Source: an uncultured bacterium
Lineage (GTDB): Bacteria; Cyanobacteriota; Vampirovibrionia; Gastranaerophilales; Gastranaerophilaceae
Reading direction: 5' to 3'
Assembly (NCBI GenBank): GCA_902464375.1
Contig: CABQIM010000001.1
Location: forward strand, 3,181-67,180
DNA length: 64,000 nt
Below are positions 42,855 to 52,297 of this stretch, in pieces (within the stretch, counting starts at the first letter, position 1; every line of letters begins with the position of its first letter). The position numbers and the translations under genes are program-made. A model generated the notes under the pieces. The model had not been told where the DNA came from, searched no databases, and saw only the letters and a list, made by a program, of their open reading frames with translations.

Positions 42855-43748
42855 ATGAAAGGTATCGTTTTAGCAGGAGGAGCAGGAACAAGATTATATC
42901 CGGCATCACAGCCAATATCTAAAATATTACTTCCTATTTACGATAAACCAATGATTTATTATCCGCTATCAACACTTATGCTTGCGGGGATTAAAGATAT
43001 TTTGATTATTACCAATGAGTCTGATTATGATAATTTTATCAAACTTCTCGGTGACGGTTCTCAGTATGGTTTAAATTTGCAATACCGAATCCAATATGTA
43101 CAAAGAGGTATCGCAGATGCATTTTTAATTGCAGAAGATTTTATTGATGGAGAAGACGTGGCATTAATTCTTGGTGACAACATTTTCCATGGTCATGGTT
43201 TCTCTACTATTATGAAAGATGCGTTAAAAAAACATTGCGGAGCAACGGTATTCGGATATACGGTAAAAGATCCAGAAAGATTTGGTGTAGTCGAATTTGA
43301 CAGCAATAATAAAGCAATTTCTTTAGAAGAAAAACCGGCAAATCCGAAATCTAATTATGCTGTAACCGGTTTGTATTTCTATGATAACAAAGTTTGCGAT
43401 TACGCAAAACTTCTTAAACCATCCAAGCGCGGTGAATTGGAGATTACTGACCTTAATAAAATGTATCTTGAAAAAGGCGAACTTAATGTCGAGATTCTTG
43501 GTAGAGGTTTTGCTTGGCTTGATACAGGAACGCACGATTCCATGTTACAAGCAAGTTTGTTTGTTCAAACAATGGAGCTAAATAAAGGTGTAAAGATTTC
43601 TTGTTTGGAAGAAATTGCTTACAACCAAGGTTTTATTTCAAAAGAAGAACTTTTGAATAAAATCGAAAAATACGGTTACAAGAATGAATATTACAATTAT
43701 GTCCGCACTGTTATAGAACATCCAGATTTGATTGCTACGGGAGTGTAA
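42855..43748 (+). CDS. rfbA: Glucose-1-phosphate thymidylyltransferase
   Basis: 297 residues, full length. It makes dTDP-glucose from glucose-1-phosphate and dTTP, the first step to dTDP-rhamnose and related sugars. Clear motifs: KGIVLAGGAGTRLYPASQP, SKILLPIYDKPMIYYPLSTLMLAGI, the GDNIFHGHG substrate loop, EEKPANPKSNYAVTGLYFYD and RGFAWLDTGTHDSMLQA. AGGAGG directly upstream of the ATG. The other rml genes are not adjacent. Confidence 0.96.
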   Translation: MKGIVLAGGAGTRLYPASQPISKILLPIYDKPMIYYPLSTLMLAGIKDILIITNESDYDNFIKLLGDGSQYGLNLQYRIQYVQRGIADAFLIAEDFIDGEDVALILGDNIFHGHGFSTIMKDALKKHCGATVFGYTVKDPERFGVVEFDSNNKAISLEEKPANPKSNYAVTGLYFYDNKVCDYAKLLKPSKRGELEITDLNKMYLEKGELNVEILGRGFAWLDTGTHDSMLQASLFVQTMELNKGVKISCLEEIAYNQGFISKEELLNKIEKYGYKNEYYNYVRTVIEHPDLIATGV

Positions 43749-43753
43749 AATAG

Positions 43754-44008
43754 TTGTCTAAAAGAATTTTACTAACATTATTATTTTTGTTAATGATATC
43801 TACCAGTGTTTATTCAGCATCTATCAATGCTGCGGCATATCGCACAATGCAAATGCAAACTTATCAAAGACAGCAATATCGAGCTAGAATGAATCAAAGA
43901 CAAACTCCTTATTGGCAAGCCCAATCAAATTATCAGACAAGAAATAAAATGTATACAAGCTATCCAAGTTCGCAGTATAATATCAATCAGTACGGTGGAT
44001 ATAGATAA
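43754..44008 (+). CDS. Small exported Gln/Tyr-rich protein
   Basis: 84 residues starting with TTG at 43754. A signal peptide (about residues 1-22: basic start, LLTLLFLLMI core, SVYSA cleavage region) is followed by about 60 residues very rich in Gln, Tyr, Asn, Arg and Met, such as QMQTYQRQQYRARMNQRQ: probably disordered and low-complexity. GGGAG lies about ten bases upstream. The last base of the stop is the first base of the rqcH start (taATG), indicating coupled translation. No family recognised. Confidence 0.7.
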   Translation: MSKRILLTLLFLLMISTSVYSASINAAAYRTMQMQTYQRQQYRARMNQRQTPYWQAQSNYQTRNKMYTSYPSSQYNINQYGGYR

Positions 44009-45426
44009 TGATAAATATTGATTGTATTACACTTAAACATTTTTTTGAAGAAAACATTGATTTTATAATCGGAGCAAGACTCCAAAAGATTCAACAACCT
44101 ACAAGAAGGGATTTTGTACTTTCACTCAGAAATAATGGTGAAGGAAGAAAATTATACATAAACATTTCTCCGCAGACATATCACATATGTTTTATGTCGA
44201 AAGACAACGAAGAAAAACGAAACTTAGCAATTCCTAAACATCCTCCAATGTTTTGTATGTTGCTAAGAAAGTATTTAGAAGGCTGCCGAATTGCTGATGC
44301 GCTAGTCGTTGAAAACGAGAGAATTATTGAATTTCATTTTGAAACGATGGATGAACTGTCGCAAAAGCGTTCACTTTGTTTGTGTGTTGAACTTATGGGA
44401 AAACACTCAAATGTAATCTTATATGATAGAGAAAATTCGATTATTATCGGTTGCGCTCACAATGTCGGAGTAGAAAAAAGCCGATATAGAGAACTTCAAG
44501 GCGGATTAAAATATATTTATCCTCCAACAAGCCCCAATATACCAACAGAAAGTTTATTGGCTAAACTTAACCAAACAAACTTACCTGCAAATAGTGTAAT
44601 TGATGATTATTACGCGAATTTACAAGAAGAAAATAACATAAAAAATGAGCGCCATAGACTTTTGGCAATTGTTAATCCGAAGCTAAAGAAGGTAAAAGGT
44701 TCTATTGATAAAATTACCGTTCTTTTAAAAAAACGCGATAATACAGAAAAATATAAACTTTACGGAGAGCTTTTAACGGCAAATTTATACCAGAAAAAAG
44801 ATTATCAGAAAAATATTGAAGTTTTTGATTATATAAACAATCAAAATATCACAATTGAACTTGATGAAACAAAAACGCTTAATGAAAATGCACAAAGGTA
44901 TTTTAAGCTTTATACAAAATCAAAAATAACCAAAGAAAAATCTTTTGAAATGTTAAATGGCTTAAATATGGAAAAAGATTATCTGGAAAACTTGATTTAT
45001 AGTATTGAAGAAGCCAAAAACATAAAAGATTTTGAAGAAATTAAAGCTGAATTACAACTAGATGAAATTAAGCCTAAAAAACAAGAAAAATCAGAACTGC
45101 TAAAACTAAATATTAATGGATTTGATGTTTTTGTCGGCAGAAATAATAAGCAAAATGATTATATTATTTCTAAGCTTGCTAAAGATGAGGATATCTGGTT
45201 CCATGCAAGATTATGCGCTGGCTCACACGTATTACTTAAATTTAATGGCATTCAACCAGGCGAAGAAGTCTTATTTGAATGTTGTAAACTTGCACGCGAA
45301 TATTCATCTGCAAAACAGCCATCTAAGGTCGGAATAATTTATACACAAGCAAAATATTTGCGCAAACCTCCGGCTGCACCATTAGGGTATGTTACATATA
45401 AAAATGAAAAAGAAGTTTTAGTGTAA
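44008..45426 (+). CDS. rqcH: RqcH/NFACT family ribosome quality control factor
   Basis: 472 residues. The NFACT-N domain (IDCITLKHFFEENIDFIIGARLQKI) is followed by an HhH-like and coiled-coil middle and the C-terminal NFACT-R domain (FDVFVGRNNKQNDYIISKLA, DIWFHARLCAGSHVLLK). RqcH binds stalled 50S subunits with peptidyl-tRNA and adds alanine tails. The domain layout is complete but the protein is about 100 residues shorter than Bacillus RqcH, mainly in the middle. In the segment matching the conserved Asp-Arg pair of the NFACT-N domain the protein has Glu-Arg (ENERIIEF). Its start overlaps the previous stop. Confidence 0.93.
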   Translation: MINIDCITLKHFFEENIDFIIGARLQKIQQPTRRDFVLSLRNNGEGRKLYINISPQTYHICFMSKDNEEKRNLAIPKHPPMFCMLLRKYLEGCRIADALVVENERIIEFHFETMDELSQKRSLCLCVELMGKHSNVILYDRENSIIIGCAHNVGVEKSRYRELQGGLKYIYPPTSPNIPTESLLAKLNQTNLPANSVIDDYYANLQEENNIKNERHRLLAIVNPKLKKVKGSIDKITVLLKKRDNTEKYKLYGELLTANLYQKKDYQKNIEVFDYINNQNITIELDETKTLNENAQRYFKLYTKSKITKEKSFEMLNGLNMEKDYLENLIYSIEEAKNIKDFEEIKAELQLDEIKPKKQEKSELLKLNINGFDVFVGRNNKQNDYIISKLAKDEDIWFHARLCAGSHVLLKFNGIQPGEEVLFECCKLAREYSSAKQPSKVGIIYTQAKYLRKPPAAPLGYVTYKNEKEVLV

Positions 45427-45572
45427 TTTGCTTTATTTTTGTAACAAATTGTTACGCAAAACAAGAAAAAGTGTAAAATATACAAATTTTTTGTTTTTTA
45501 TAGTAATATATAGAAGTTAGTAAAAGTTATTAATTGATGCGAATAGCATCTTTGGAAAAGGAGGCACATGAA

Positions 45573-46031
45573 TTGACAATTGTATCATCTTCACTTGACG
45601 AGCTAGAAAAACAAAACTTGGACAGAGTAAACTTAGGACAACACGTTCTTGCAGAATTTTTTGAATGTGATCCAAATATATTAAATAGTAATGATAAAGT
45701 AGAAAAGTACATGATAGAAGCTGCTCTTGAGTGCGGTGCGACAATCGTTCAAAAGTGCTTTCATATGTTTAATCCATATGGCGTTAGCGGTGTAGTTATT
45801 ATTTCTGAAAGCCACTTGGCAATTCATACTTGGCCAGAATTAGGTTATGCTGCTGTTGACTTATTCACTTGCGGTACAAAATGTGACCCTAAAGTTGCTT
45901 ATGAATTCTTGAAAAAGAAATTCAACTCTAAAAAAGCTTCTTTTACAGAACTAAAAAGAGGTATCATTGATAGAGAAACCTTAAAATTGGCTGAACAACC
46001 TTTTGAAATTGCAGAACAATTTGAAGAATAA
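45573..46031 (+). CDS. speD: S-adenosylmethionine decarboxylase proenzyme
   Basis: 152 residues, bacterial class 1B-type SpeD, which gives decarboxylated SAM for spermidine synthesis. The pyruvoyl-forming cleavage site is in VVIISESHLAIHTWPE (Ser after Glu), and the later YAAVDLFTCGTKCDP with the catalytic Cys is intact. Start: TTG at 45573, eight bases after a perfect AAGGAGG (45558-45564). An ATG at 45568 is too near the ribosome site and opens only a two-codon frame (ATG AAT TGA) whose stop overlaps the TTG. A longer N-terminus from 45537 lacks any ribosome site. A strong terminator follows. Confidence 0.93.
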   Translation: MTIVSSSLDELEKQNLDRVNLGQHVLAEFFECDPNILNSNDKVEKYMIEAALECGATIVQKCFHMFNPYGVSGVVIISESHLAIHTWPELGYAAVDLFTCGTKCDPKVAYEFLKKKFNSKKASFTELKRGIIDRETLKLAEQPFEIAEQFEE

Positions 46032-46049
46032 TAATTTATATAATAACAA

Positions 46050-46087
46050 AACAAAGAGGCTTGCAGTGGCAAGCCTCTTTGTTTTTT
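46050..46087 (+). terminator. Terminator of speD
   Basis: Perfect 15-bp stem (46050-46064 with 46069-46083), loop AGTG, then a T run. Confidence 0.96.
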
Positions 46088-46144
46088 ACAGAAATGCAAT
46101 CTTTCTTTACATTATAGCAATTTTAGTAAATTTATTGTTTTATA

Positions 46145-46150
46145 TATAAT
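46145..46150 (+). promoter_or_regulatory. -10 box TATAAT just upstream of the M16 peptidase gene
   Basis: TATAAT at 46145-46150 lies eight bases before the ATG at 46159 and two before an in-frame ATG at 46153, which therefore would not be on the mRNA. No Shine-Dalgarno is present. Points to a leaderless transcript. Confidence 0.6.
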
Positions 46151-46158
46151 GTATGGTT

Positions 46159-48927
46159 ATGAAAGTTGGTAATATTCAAAGCGTATTTTTTAGGGGTAAA
46201 ACTGACACTAAAAAAGATGTTCAATCTAATGTCACTTACCCGCAAATTCGTGAGTTATCTGGTATAACTCCGGATTTTAGCGTGAAATTACCACAACAAT
46301 ACACAAAATTACCTACCGTAGAATTAGATAATGGGTTAAAAATACACCAATACAAACTTGCGAACGGATATAGAGTATCCGTCGTACCAATGGAAAATTC
46401 TCCTGCTGTTGTAAAAAGCTACGTTAATGTAGGCTCTATGAATGAGACTGGTGACATAAAAGGAATTAGCCACTTTTTAGAACACATGGCTTTCAATGGC
46501 ACAAATGGTGAAAATGGACATGAGAAATTAGAAGTCGGAGATTCTTTCAAAAAGATTGATGAACTTGGCGGTTGGGCTAATGCAAGTACTAATTATGCTA
46601 TAACAGATTATGTAAATTCGACTCCGCAGCTTGGAGATAATGATTTGGAGAAACAAATCAAAATTATTGCTGCAATGGGAGAAGATTTAAAACTATCTGA
46701 TGATATGATTGCAAAAGAGAAGCATCCGGTTTGCTCTGAAATCAACATGATACTCGATGACCCACAAACTATTGCAATGGATCAGACAGTTAGAACATTA
46801 TTTAATATCAAGAATCCTGCAGATGAGTTAGTTGGCGGCAGCGTCAAGCATATCAAAAATTTAACAAGAAAAGATGTAGTAGATTATTATAACAAGTACT
46901 ACACGCCTGATAATATGAATATCGTTGTTACTGGTGATGTTAATCCGGAAGAAGTCATAAAGCTTGTTGCAAAAAATTTCAACTCTAATAAAAAGCCACA
47001 GGGAGGTAAGTTTGTCGAAAAATTAAGCCCTATCGAAAAGACCGTAAGAAAAGATTTTGTTAATGATAAAGCAAAATCTACAGAAGTAATTCTTGGTTTT
47101 GCAGGTCCTAGAAGTAATAATGCCAGAGAAAAAGTCATCTTTGATGTTGCAAAGGCTTATTTAATGTCATATTCAGTAGGATTAAGGCAGAATTTAAAAC
47201 AATATAATGCTCATCCTTACATTGATAGCGAAAAAATCAGTACCAATTTATATGAACCAAATATGGCTTATATAGCTTGTAACACTGCAGATAATAATTC
47301 AGAAAAAGTTTTGCATACAATTTTTGATGCAATATCATCTGCACCAAAACCTGATACAGAAGTTTTGAAAGAAATTAAACAGCGAATATTAAAAGCCAAA
47401 GAAAATGCAATGGAATTCTCGTCAGATGTTAATAACATCGTTGGAAACGCAGTTTTGAACCAAAATTTAGATTACATATCTAACTATAACAGCATATTAG
47501 CAAGTATTACACCAGAAGATGTTCAAGATGGTGTAAAAAAATACTTTGACATTAATAAGACAGCTATAACTCTTGTACACCCGCAACAAACAAATGCACC
47601 AACTTTTAAAGGTAAAACTAATCGTAAACCGATAAATACAAATAATATTAAGGAATGCAAATTAGATAATAATTACAATTTGGGATTGTGTAAAACTAAA
47701 AATAATAATATTCAGTACAATTTGGATTTACAATTGAATAAACCATACAACAAAAAAGCCGGTGTTATTGAAGTTTTTGATATGATGCTGGGAATGGGAA
47801 CTGCATCTAAAGACGAAAATGAATTCAGCAGATTCAAAGAAAAAAATAATTTAAGTTTAGTTAGCAGCGTGACTTCTAAAAGCTTAAATTTAGTTTCTAC
47901 AGCAGGATTTGAAGGTCGAAAGTTAGCTTACGAGAACCTAAAACAGCTTCTTTATGAACCAAGACTTACAGAAGAAAATCTAGCTAAAGCAAAAGAAAAA
48001 ATTAGAGATTTTATAACTAGAAAACAAGATAGCGCATATGGATTATATTTGAATGCAGATGCGAAAAATAATCCATATGATTTTTCAGATACCGAAATCT
48101 TAAATAATTTAAATAACATCACTTTAGCAGATATAAAAGATTGTCAACAATACTTTTTAGAAAATGCTAGAGGTGTAATTACAGCGAATGTTCCGACAGA
48201 ACATCCGGAAATAGAAGCAGAAGTTGTAGAGTTTTCTAGTGGATTAAATAGAGTTAAACCAAATAATATTGAATTAGTAAATGTTTATAATCCAAACAGC
48301 AAGCCTATTGTATTGAGCAAAGTAAACAACAATTCTCAGGCTGATATAATGATGGTTCACAAGTTTAAACGCGAAAACTCTATTAAGGATTCAGTTCTTG
48401 GAGAACTTACAAATTCTATTCTTACAAATTCCAGCATTGGGCTATTTAATGTCTTAAGAGAAAAAGAACATTTAGCATATTCTGTTTACTCAAATATAGA
48501 AAAAAATGGTGATTTGGGTGAAATTTCTTGCAACATATTAACAACAACCGATAATAAAGATATTGGTGAAATTTCTTATGAGAATGTTCAAAAGTCGATT
48601 GATGGCTTCAAAAAGCAGATTAATGAATTAAAGTCTGGTAAGTTTACCGAACAAGATTTAAAGAATGCAAAATTGAGTTTGAAAGCTAATCTTCTCCAAA
48701 TGGAAGGAACTGACGCCAAATTGGGCACACTTAATTTAGGTTTAAATTCAAAATATGGAATAACTTATTCTAATCAACTTTATGACGAGATTGATAAAAT
48801 TACAAAAGATGACATTTTGAATTATGCAGATAAAATATTCAAAAATCCGCCAATATACTCTATTGTAGCAAGTAAAGATACCCTAGAGAACAATAAAGAT
48901 TATTTGGACGAAATTAAAGAGGCATAG
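46159..48927 (+). CDS. M16 family zinc peptidase (insulinase/processing-peptidase type)
   Basis: 922 residues, two M16 halves in one chain. The inverted zinc motif HFLEH (about 105-109) in GISHFLEHMAFNG and the downstream Glu in VCSEINMILDD define an active N-terminal half; the C-terminal half (from about 500) lacks the motif, as usual. YYTPDNMNIVVTGDVNPEE and a second-half HLAYSVYSNIE segment support the family. No signal peptide; a VFFRG motif at residues 9-13 is like that in four other proteins here. Such enzymes degrade peptides in a closed chamber. Start set by the -10 box position. Confidence 0.93.
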   Translation: MKVGNIQSVFFRGKTDTKKDVQSNVTYPQIRELSGITPDFSVKLPQQYTKLPTVELDNGLKIHQYKLANGYRVSVVPMENSPAVVKSYVNVGSMNETGDIKGISHFLEHMAFNGTNGENGHEKLEVGDSFKKIDELGGWANASTNYAITDYVNSTPQLGDNDLEKQIKIIAAMGEDLKLSDDMIAKEKHPVCSEINMILDDPQTIAMDQTVRTLFNIKNPADELVGGSVKHIKNLTRKDVVDYYNKYYTPDNMNIVVTGDVNPEEVIKLVAKNFNSNKKPQGGKFVEKLSPIEKTVRKDFVNDKAKSTEVILGFAGPRSNNAREKVIFDVAKAYLMSYSVGLRQNLKQYNAHPYIDSEKISTNLYEPNMAYIACNTADNNSEKVLHTIFDAISSAPKPDTEVLKEIKQRILKAKENAMEFSSDVNNIVGNAVLNQNLDYISNYNSILASITPEDVQDGVKKYFDINKTAITLVHPQQTNAPTFKGKTNRKPINTNNIKECKLDNNYNLGLCKTKNNNIQYNLDLQLNKPYNKKAGVIEVFDMMLGMGTASKDENEFSRFKEKNNLSLVSSVTSKSLNLVSTAGFEGRKLAYENLKQLLYEPRLTEENLAKAKEKIRDFITRKQDSAYGLYLNADAKNNPYDFSDTEILNNLNNITLADIKDCQQYFLENARGVITANVPTEHPEIEAEVVEFSSGLNRVKPNNIELVNVYNPNSKPIVLSKVNNNSQADIMMVHKFKRENSIKDSVLGELTNSILTNSSIGLFNVLREKEHLAYSVYSNIEKNGDLGEISCNILTTTDNKDIGEISYENVQKSIDGFKKQINELKSGKFTEQDLKNAKLSLKANLLQMEGTDAKLGTLNLGLNSKYGITYSNQLYDEIDKITKDDILNYADKIFKNPPIYSIVASKDTLENNKDYLDEIKEA

Positions 48928-48948
48928 TTAAAATAATAACTATGCCTC
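48919..48948. terminator. Hairpin between convergent M16 peptidase and valS genes
   Basis: gaggcatagtta (48919-48930) pairs with taactatgcctc (48937-48948), overlapping the M16 stop codon. T runs on either side are weak, but the place between two convergent genes supports termination. Confidence 0.55.
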
Positions 48949-48970
48949 TAATCATCTATATCTCTACAAA

Positions 48971-51643
48971 TTATTTTAAAGATTCAATCAAATCTTCAAT
49001 AACTTTTTGTTGAGCAGAAATTTCAGCAATTCTCGCATTGGTTTGTTCAACAAGTTCTTTAGGAGCATTTGCAACAAACTTTTCGTTCTTCATTCTGCCT
49101 TCAAGAGAATTCTTTTCATTTGTCAATTTGTCCAATTTTTTCTCTTGACGTTTGATTTCTGATTCCAAATCAATCAAATCAGCTAGCGGAACAATTAGTT
49201 TTGAAGCTGAAACAACAGCAGTTGCAGATTTTGGAGGCACTGGAGCATCCATTTGAGCATAACTTATGTTGTTAACTTTTGCTAATCTATGGATATATGG
49301 TTCGATTTCTGTAAAAATATCTTTTTCTGCTTTATCAGCTCTGATTTCAACATCAACAGTTGCAGAAGTTGGAATATTGAAGCTTTGTCTTACGTTTCTC
49401 AAAGATGTGATTGTATCAAATACAAGCTTCATTTCTACAGCTTCTTTAGGGAAGCTCAAACCTTCTTCATATACCGGATATTTTGCGATAATCAAAGCTT
49501 CCGGTGCATCAACATCACTACCAAATCCACTTACACCCTTAACTCCTTGCCATACTTGTTCGGTAATATGTGGCATAATAGGATGAAGCATTCTCAATGA
49601 CATATCAAGAACGTATCTCAAAACTCTTTGAGTGTTCATTTTTAATTCAGGATCTTGAAGTTGAATTTTAGCAATTTCAACATACCAGTCACAGTATTCA
49701 CTACGGAAGAAATCATATAGAGTGTGAGCGATTTCACCAATTCTATACTCTTTCATATTCTCATTAACTGTTTTTGCGGTTTCATTAAGTTGGTTCAAAA
49801 TCCATTTATCAACAAGTGTTAATTTAGACTTATCAATTGGCTGGTTATCAACACCTTCAAGGTTCATAAGTACAAATCTTGAAGCATTCCAAAGTTTATT
49901 TGCGAAATTTCTTCCATATTCAAATCTTTCGTCAGAAACCTTGATATCTTGACCACCATAAGTACAAAGAGATGTCATTGTAAATCTCAAAGCATCACAG
50001 CCGTATTTATCAATGATTTGTACAGGGTCAATAGTGTTGCCTTTTGATTTAGACATCTTTTGACCTTTTTCATCTCTAATAAGACCGTGGATATAGACTT
50101 TTGAGAATGGTGCCTTACCAGTGAATTCCAAACCCATTGTAATCATTCTTGCAACCCAGAAAAAGATAATATCAAAACCGGTTACAAGAACTGATGTTGG
50201 ATAGAATTTTTTGAAATCATCTGTTTCGGCATTAGGAAATCCCATTGTTGAGAATGGCCACAAACCTGATGAGAACCAAGTATCAAGACAATCACTGTCT
50301 TGTACATAATTTTCAGGATCTGGATTTTCCTTAGCTACAACCATTTCACCTGTTACTTTATGATAATAAGCTGGTATTTGATGTCCCCACCATAATTGTC
50401 TTGAAATACACCAATCTCTGATATTTTCCATCCAGCCTAAATAGTTCTTTTCCCATCTTTCAGGTATAAATTCTATTCTGCCGTCTTTTACTGCTGCAAT
50501 TGCTTCTTTAGCAAGTGGAGCCATTTTTACAAACCATTGTTCAGAAAGAAGCGGTTCAATAGTTGTGTTACATCTTTGACATTTACCAACATTGTGTTCG
50601 TGGTCTTTCACACGCAACAAGAAATTGTTGTAGCTTAGCATATCAACAATCTTCTTACGAGCTTCATATCTATCAAGACCTTGATATTCAAGAGGTACTT
50701 CAGCACAAGCCTTCATTTTGCCTTCTTCATCAAGAACCCAAATAGGTTTAAAGTTATGACGTTTACCAACTTCATAATCGTTAGGATCGTGTGCAGGAGT
50801 GATTTTTACAGCACCTGTACCGAATGACTTATCTACATATTCATCAGCAATAATAGGTATTTGACGACCTGAAAGCGGAATCATTACAGTTTTGCCGATT
50901 AATTCTGAATATTTTTTATCAGAAGGGTGAACCGCAATCGCAACATCACCAAACATAGTTTCAGGACGCGTTGTTGCAACAATAATTGCACCTGATTCTC
51001 CAACAAGTGGATAAGAAATTTCCCACATATGTCCTTGTTCTGTTTCGTATTCTGTTTCGATATCAGAAATTGCAGATTGACAACGAGGGCACCAGTTTAC
51101 AATATATGCACCTTTATAAATTAATCCTTTGTTATAAAGAGTAACAAAAACTTCTTTTACAGCTTCTGAACAGCCTTCATCAAAAGTGAATCTTTCTCTT
51201 GAACGGTCAAAAGATGCACCCAATCTTCTAAATTGGTTTAGAATTGCAGATTTATGTTCATTTGCCCATTTCCATGTGCGTTTCAAGAATTCTTCTCTAC
51301 CGATATCGTGACGAGTTAAGCCTTCTTTTCTAAGCTGTTTTTCGACAACTGCTTGAGTTGCAATACCAGCGTGGTCAGTACCCGGAAGCCAAAGAGCCTC
51401 ATAACCGCTCATTCTGTGATAACGAGTTAAAATATCTTGTAAAGTTCCATCTAGTGCGTGTCCCATGTGCAAAACACCGGTAACATTTGGTGGTGGTATT
51501 ACAATTGTGAAAGGTGGCTTCTTAGAATGTGCATCAGCTTTAAAATAACCGCCATCTTCCCAAAATTTATACATCTTTTCTTCTGTAGATTTAGCATCAT
51601 AAACAGTTGGCAAATCTTCAATTTTTATCTTTGTTTCTGTCAT
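48971..51643 (-). CDS. valS: Valyl-tRNA synthetase
   Basis: 890 residues from the ATG at 51643 (GAGGG nine bases upstream). Class Ia synthetase with HIGH motif PPPNVTGVLHMGHAL, editing domain (TTRPETMFGDVAIAVHP), KMSKS motif GQKMSKSKGNTIDP, the WFSSGLWPFSTMGFP segment typical of ValS, the anticodon-binding domain and a C-terminal coiled-coil arm (LIDLESEIKRQEKKLDKL). Full length. There is no T-box leader between the start and the adjacent divergent gene (100 bp). Confidence 0.97.
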   Translation of the reverse strand: MTETKIKIEDLPTVYDAKSTEEKMYKFWEDGGYFKADAHSKKPPFTIVIPPPNVTGVLHMGHALDGTLQDILTRYHRMSGYEALWLPGTDHAGIATQAVVEKQLRKEGLTRHDIGREEFLKRTWKWANEHKSAILNQFRRLGASFDRSRERFTFDEGCSEAVKEVFVTLYNKGLIYKGAYIVNWCPRCQSAISDIETEYETEQGHMWEISYPLVGESGAIIVATTRPETMFGDVAIAVHPSDKKYSELIGKTVMIPLSGRQIPIIADEYVDKSFGTGAVKITPAHDPNDYEVGKRHNFKPIWVLDEEGKMKACAEVPLEYQGLDRYEARKKIVDMLSYNNFLLRVKDHEHNVGKCQRCNTTIEPLLSEQWFVKMAPLAKEAIAAVKDGRIEFIPERWEKNYLGWMENIRDWCISRQLWWGHQIPAYYHKVTGEMVVAKENPDPENYVQDSDCLDTWFSSGLWPFSTMGFPNAETDDFKKFYPTSVLVTGFDIIFFWVARMITMGLEFTGKAPFSKVYIHGLIRDEKGQKMSKSKGNTIDPVQIIDKYGCDALRFTMTSLCTYGGQDIKVSDERFEYGRNFANKLWNASRFVLMNLEGVDNQPIDKSKLTLVDKWILNQLNETAKTVNENMKEYRIGEIAHTLYDFFRSEYCDWYVEIAKIQLQDPELKMNTQRVLRYVLDMSLRMLHPIMPHITEQVWQGVKGVSGFGSDVDAPEALIIAKYPVYEEGLSFPKEAVEMKLVFDTITSLRNVRQSFNIPTSATVDVEIRADKAEKDIFTEIEPYIHRLAKVNNISYAQMDAPVPPKSATAVVSASKLIVPLADLIDLESEIKRQEKKLDKLTNEKNSLEGRMKNEKFVANAPKELVEQTNARIAEISAQQKVIEDLIESLK

Positions 51644-51708
51644 ATTAATCCCTCGCTCGTGTAAATATAACAATAGAGTAACATAAAAATAAAAGTATTA
51701 AAATAACC

Positions 51709-51737
51709 GATGACTTTTTTCAAATTATTGTTATAAT
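51709..51737 (+). promoter_or_regulatory. Promoter of the secreted protein gene, leaderless type
   Basis: TATAAT at 51732-51737 with GATGACT at about 51709-51715 as a weak -35. The ATG at 51744 follows the -10 box after six bases, where transcription should begin. No SD. Confidence 0.65.
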
Positions 51738-51743
51738 ATCTTT

Positions 51744-52244
51744 ATGAAGATTTTTAAACGAGCTTTAATTTTATTATTTGCATTTTTTTGTCTAACTCCT
51801 GTTTTAGCAGAAGAATTCACACTAAAAGCCGGAGTATCAGTTAATGATATACCCAAAGCTTTCTTTGGCAGTTGGAGGGTTATAGCAAAATTAGAAGATT
51901 CAAACAGCTATGGTACTTTTAAACCACAGAGTATAGATTTTTGGACACTATCAAGAGTCGGAGACAAAGTAACTTTATCAAATCCATTCACAGGTGCTAA
52001 CGCAGAAGTATCTCTTAAAACGGTTGAAGGAAATTTGATAGTTTTTTCAAAAAAAGCCCCATATGATAATAAAATATTAACAGACACAATTACCCTAAGA
52101 CTTTCGGACAACAACTTTAGCGGAATAAATACTTTGAGTCTTGAATCATACTCGCTTGTTGATAATCACCTTATGAAAACAGAAACAGCAAGGTATGTTA
52201 TTAAAGGTGAAAAAATTTCCGGAGAAAGTGTTTTAGGGAAATAG
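51744..52244 (+). CDS. Exported protein of unknown function
   Basis: 166 residues. Signal peptide MKIFKRALILLFAFFCLTPV followed by the cleavage region VLAEE at about residue 22. The mature part is beta-rich with few charges in clusters, containing FFGSWRVIAKLEDS and repeated T/S-rich strands, as in small lipocalin-like or beta-sandwich envelope proteins; this is an impression from composition only. No cysteine in the mature part and no lipobox. Unrecognised family. The MFS gene downstream has its own promoter. Confidence 0.8.
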   Translation: MKIFKRALILLFAFFCLTPVLAEEFTLKAGVSVNDIPKAFFGSWRVIAKLEDSNSYGTFKPQSIDFWTLSRVGDKVTLSNPFTGANAEVSLKTVEGNLIVFSKKAPYDNKILTDTITLRLSDNNFSGINTLSLESYSLVDNHLMKTETARYVIKGEKISGESVLGK

Positions 52245-52259
52245 ACCCTACTTAATAAT

Positions 52260-52288
52260 TTGACACATCTTTCTTTTAGCGGTATTCT
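52260..52288 (+). promoter_or_regulatory. Sigma-70 promoter with -35 TTGACA, 17-bp spacer, -10 TATTCT
   Basis: TTGACA at 52260-52265 and TATTCT at 52283-52288, exactly 17 bp apart. The ATG at 52298 is nine bases after the -10 box, so the MFS mRNA should have almost no leader. Confidence 0.75.
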
Positions 52289-52297
52289 GAAATGGTT

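Noticed and set aside
51644..51743. T-box or other riboswitch upstream of valS
   Set aside because: The leader region is only about 100 bp, shared with a divergent promoter, and shows no T-box core or specifier hairpin.
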